From an uncultured Roseicyclus sp. (GTDB taxonomy: Bacteria > Pseudomonadota > Alphaproteobacteria > Rhodobacterales > Rhodobacteraceae), in the NCBI GenBank assembly GCA_947494975.1, contig CANLXA010000001.1, forward strand, positions 124,001-188,000: 64,000 nt of DNA. The letters run 5' to 3'. The position numbers and the translations under genes were made by a program. Of the stretch, positions 60,252 through 64,000 are shown in pieces (position 1 is the first letter of the stretch; each line of letters starts with the position of its first letter). The notes beneath the pieces were generated by a model. The model was not told where the DNA came from and ran no database searches. It saw only the letters and a list, made by a program, of their open reading frames with translations.

Positions 60252-60713
60252 TCAGTTGTACCACGTCTCCATCTGCAGCGTCGCAGGGCAAATGCTGGTG
60301 CCGTAGGTGCCGACCCAGATGTCATACACGCCGGAGGCGGGGCGGTAGAGGTTGATGGCGGGGTTCAGGTTGCCGTAACTGTCATCGTCGAAGTACCAGT
60401 TGCCCTGGGCATCGTTGACCAGCAGGATGGTGTCGCAGCTGCCGATGGCGCGGATTTCAAGGCGGCCATACTGGTGCAGGCCGTCGATCTGGAATTCGAA
60501 ATCGGGGCGCGAGATCACGTAGCCGGAATGGTTCCAGCCGCAATTGCGCAGGCTCTGGTTGCCGCCGGCCTGAACCGAATAGCTGTTGGGAGAATACAGG
60601 TCCTGACCGGTGGTGTATCCGGTCTGAACGCCGACGTTCTGATAGGCGGGGCACGCGGCAGCAATGCCGGCGGTGGCGAACAGGGCGAAGGCGGCTGCAA
60701 GAAGCTTTTTCAT
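60252..60713 (-). CDS. Exported single-domain four-Cys PPC-like protein
   Basis: A 153-residue protein with signal peptide 1-20 (ending AAA) and one copy of the shared domain: Cys21, Cys58, Cys93, Cys142, with CDTILLVNDAQGNWYFDDD and GVYDIWVGTYG, ending LQMETWYN. Periplasmic or secreted. The domain resembles prepeptidase C-terminal (PPC) beta-sandwiches but no protease is attached. Followed by its own terminator. Function unknown. Confidence 0.85.
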   Translation of the reverse strand: MKKLLAAAFALFATAGIAAACPAYQNVGVQTGYTTGQDLYSPNSYSVQAGGNQSLRNCGWNHSGYVISRPDFEFQIDGLHQYGRLEIRAIGSCDTILLVNDAQGNWYFDDDSYGNLNPAINLYRPASGVYDIWVGTYGTSICPATLQMETWYN

Positions 60714-60877
60714 AATGTGTTACTCCGTAAGGTCTTTTCTTATTGGAAGGGGAATTCCAAGTTCGGTGTTGAGTTGTCCTGCCCCGGTCGGTTGAGGCGA
60801 TGGGGGCAGGATGGTCTTAGCCGGGCGTTGGCGAAAGGCTGGAAAACCTTACCTCCGCCCGGTGGGGGTTACCCGGA

Positions 60878-62422
<1,545 letters not shown>

Positions 62423-62611
62423 TTCTATGTAGTCCTTCTTGTTTGGCATCGGCCGAAGGGAAGACCAATGCACCCTAATAGACGTGTGGAGGTCACTCTA
62501 TGGGATGCCCTGCACTCGCCAAACTGCGGAAACCCTGACCTTCGTTATTCAACCGGAACGATAGCCACGATCGGCGAATCCGCCAAATCTCTTTTTCCAA
62601 TGAGTCAAAAA
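62423..62611. other. Intergenic region upstream of the three-domain gene
   Basis: No gene is visible. The segment 62560-62612 is more AT-rich than its surroundings and may hold the promoter of the three-domain gene, but no clear -35/-10 pair could be chosen. Confidence 0.3.
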
Positions 62612-62643
62612 TGAGGAGCGGCCCCGGAAAATAACCGGGGCCG
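62612..62643 (-). terminator. Intrinsic terminator of the 172-residue exported protein gene
   Basis: CGGCCCCGG and CCGGGGCCG form a perfect nine-base stem; on the minus strand it is followed by CTCCTCATTTTT, so the T-run is slightly displaced. Confidence 0.6.
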
Positions 62644-62656
62644 TGTCGTCCGGAGA

Positions 62657-63175
62657 TCAGAGCCCGAAAATGCGTTGCCAGAGCGTCGGGCGCGTCGGTT
62701 CGCTTTGAACCACGACATCGCCTGCACCGTTGGAGATAATCGCGGTGTTGGCACCGGCGGGGGCGTTGCGGCTGGCCTCGGCCAGCATCTCGGCCATGTC
62801 ACCCGTGGCGCCGGGCGCTGCGTCGAGCGCGGCGATGGCCGCATGGGGCGCGTCGCCCACCACGATGGTGTTGGTCGGCGTTTCCGCCGCGGCTATCCGC
62901 GACAGGCCGAGGCGCGGCCGCGGCACGATCGATGTACGCGGCGCAAGGCTTGCGATCACGTCATCGTCGAGCACCACACCGTTCGGCACGGCAAAGGCAT
63001 AGCCCTCGGGCAGGCGCAGGGCGGTGCGCGGTTCAAGCGCAAGGGCGGGGGATGCCACGCCCATCTGCGCGGCGATCGCATTCAGGTTGGAGAAGGCCGA
63101 CAGATCTTGTGCGGCCAGCGGTGCGGAAAGGTTTGTTGCGGCCAAGGCGGCCAGGAGGGGGAGAGACTGTTTCAT
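62657..63175 (-). CDS. Exported protein of unknown function (172 residues)
   Basis: Signal peptide 1-22 (LPLLAALAATNLSAPLAAQ). The body is rich in Ala, Pro and hydrophobic residues, with LPEGYAFAVPNGVVLDDDVIAS and a short C-terminal TLWQRIFGL that could be amphipathic. No cysteines and no recognised domain. It stands between the 180-residue exported gene and the three-domain gene, all on the minus strand, each with its own gap, so co-regulation is possible but not shown. Confidence 0.65.
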   Translation of the reverse strand: MKQSLPLLAALAATNLSAPLAAQDLSAFSNLNAIAAQMGVASPALALEPRTALRLPEGYAFAVPNGVVLDDDVIASLAPRTSIVPRPRLGLSRIAAAETPTNTIVVGDAPHAAIAALDAAPGATGDMAEMLAEASRNAPAGANTAIISNGAGDVVVQSEPTRPTLWQRIFGL

Positions 63176-63265
63176 GGGTTCAACTACTCGAATAAATGAA
63201 TGGGGCTTTGCGGTGTTTCTGGGGGGCGCCCTGCCCCGCATCTTGCGCGGGGCACGGCCAGGGTG

Positions 63266-63808
63266 TCACAGGGACGGCCAAGGGAAGAGCGGATAGCGCG
63301 GAACCGTCCCGCGCGGGATCAGGGTGTGCGGGATGTTTCCGAACCGCCGCTCGAAAGGGTTCGCGAACGGGTTCGGCACGTGTGGGCGCGGCAAGGCGTG
63401 GAAGCGATGCTCGAAGCCGAACAGATCCGGGTGGGGATAGGGCAGCGGGCGCGGCACCTGGTAGCCGAACAACCCGTGAGGGCGCGGCAGGACGGGCGTG
63501 GGCACCAGCTCGGCATATTCCTCGTACTCCTCGCGGAACTCTTCCCATTCCTCCAGTTGCAGGGCGAGGCGCTTGTCGGCATCGGCCTGCGCCTCGGGTG
63601 AGAAGATCTCGACATGGACATCCGCGCTGCCGGGAAGGGAGCAATCCACTCCGAAGGCATCGCACATCTCAACCAGGCGGTTGTAGGAGGAGGTGCCGTG
63701 CGGCGCGAACCCGAAATGGGGGCCTTGGGTGGCGATGATCGTTTCGGCCTGCGCCGCCGAGAGGGCAGCCGTCAGTCCGATCGTGGCAAGTGTGGCGTGT
63801 TTGAACAT
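63266..63808 (-). CDS. Exported protein with acidic helix and Pro/His/Phe-rich tail
   Basis: A 180-residue protein with signal peptide 1-21 (TAALSAAQA). An acidic helical stretch (LEEWEEFREEYEEYAELV, about 83-101) is followed by an 80-residue tail rich in Pro, His and Phe (LPRPHGLFGYQVPRPLPYPH and onward). Two cysteines near residue 50. No family recognised. The His-rich tail could bind metal, but that is a guess. Confidence 0.65.
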   Translation of the reverse strand: MFKHATLATIGLTAALSAAQAETIIATQGPHFGFAPHGTSSYNRLVEMCDAFGVDCSLPGSADVHVEIFSPEAQADADKRLALQLEEWEEFREEYEEYAELVPTPVLPRPHGLFGYQVPRPLPYPHPDLFGFEHRFHALPRPHVPNPFANPFERRFGNIPHTLIPRGTVPRYPLFPWPSL

Positions 63809-63928
63809 GGGTTTGGACCTTTGGTAATGGGCATGGGGCAATAATGGCTTCGTCAAAAAAAATTAGGCCGTTGAGGCGATGGGCAGAGATTGACGCAAGT
63901 CGCCCCTGTTATTCAAACGCCACCCCCC

Positions 63929-63941
63929 GTTATCCGATAAC
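63929..63941. promoter_or_regulatory. Short palindrome, possible operator
   Basis: GTTATCCGATAAC is a perfect palindrome around one base. A wider inverted repeat, CCTGTTAT (63905-63912) and ATAACAGG (63938-63945), overlaps it. It lies about 120 bases upstream of the 180-residue exported protein gene. No regulator is assigned. Confidence 0.35.
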
Positions 63942-63966
63942 AGGCAGGCGGTCGGCCCAATAAAAC

Positions 63967-63992
63967 AAGGGCGGCCCCGCAGGACCGCCCTT
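63967..63992 (-). terminator. Terminator of a gene beyond the right edge
   Basis: AAGGGCGG and CCGCCCTT form an eight-base stem with a ten-base loop; the minus strand continues GTTTTATT. It would end a minus-strand gene lying past 64000. Confidence 0.7.
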
Positions 63993-64000
63993 CATGCATT

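Overview
The window is a GC-rich chromosomal segment of an alphaproteobacterium, almost certainly a marine Rhodobacteraceae (roseobacter-type) species. The evidence is a complete RcGTA-like gene transfer agent cluster next to cysE, the fabA/irr divergent pair, a VPLPA-CTERM protein, a Hint-domain secreted protein, an Flp-pilin-type N-terminus and a CtrA-like site upstream of the GTA genes. I see no rRNA, tRNA, CRISPR array, insertion sequence or integrase.

Layout. 0-3.5 kb: housekeeping genes (DUF2459, Zn-finger, HIT) and a divergent GT14 glycosyltransferase/sulfotransferase pair likely to decorate a surface glycan. 3.7-9.6 kb: a putative envelope-sensing cyclic-nucleotide module: beta-barrel protein, periplasmic FecR-domain protein, CHASE2 class III cyclase, and two membrane-anchored cNMP-binding (Popeye-like) proteins. 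9.6-14.7 kb: adenosine/ribokinase-type kinase, RidA, endonuclease III, Hint protein, HTH-MGMT fusion, OmpA-type lipoprotein. 14.8-24 kb: accessory catabolism (GntR regulator, enolase-superfamily dehydratase, Zn-alcohol dehydrogenase, pcaDB, Tet-type MFS, threonine-dehydratase family, alpha/beta hydrolase, dehalogenase). 24-31.4 kb: fabI-fabB-(aldo/keto reductase)-fabA divergent from irr, then typA and cysE.

31.5-46.9 kb: a whole gene transfer agent cluster on the minus strand, g1 to g15 in canonical order, with a DUF2793 protein fused translationally to its 3' end and an unusual leader (short ORF plus an intrinsic terminator-like hairpin) at its 5' end. 47-53.7 kb: mltG, fabF, acpP, fabG, fabD, with an AraC/SRPBCC pair interrupting the usual acpP-fabF order.

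53.9-64 kb: the ribosomal rpsF-rpsR-rplI operon surrounded by exported-protein genes. Three of these share a roughly 130-residue, four-cysteine, PPC-like domain (five copies in total). One of the three joins this domain to an Flp-pilin-like N-terminus through a long Pro-Asp repeat. This family, the pilin-domain fusion and the cyclic-nucleotide module are the best candidates for under-described biology here; the GTA leader is the most testable regulatory novelty.
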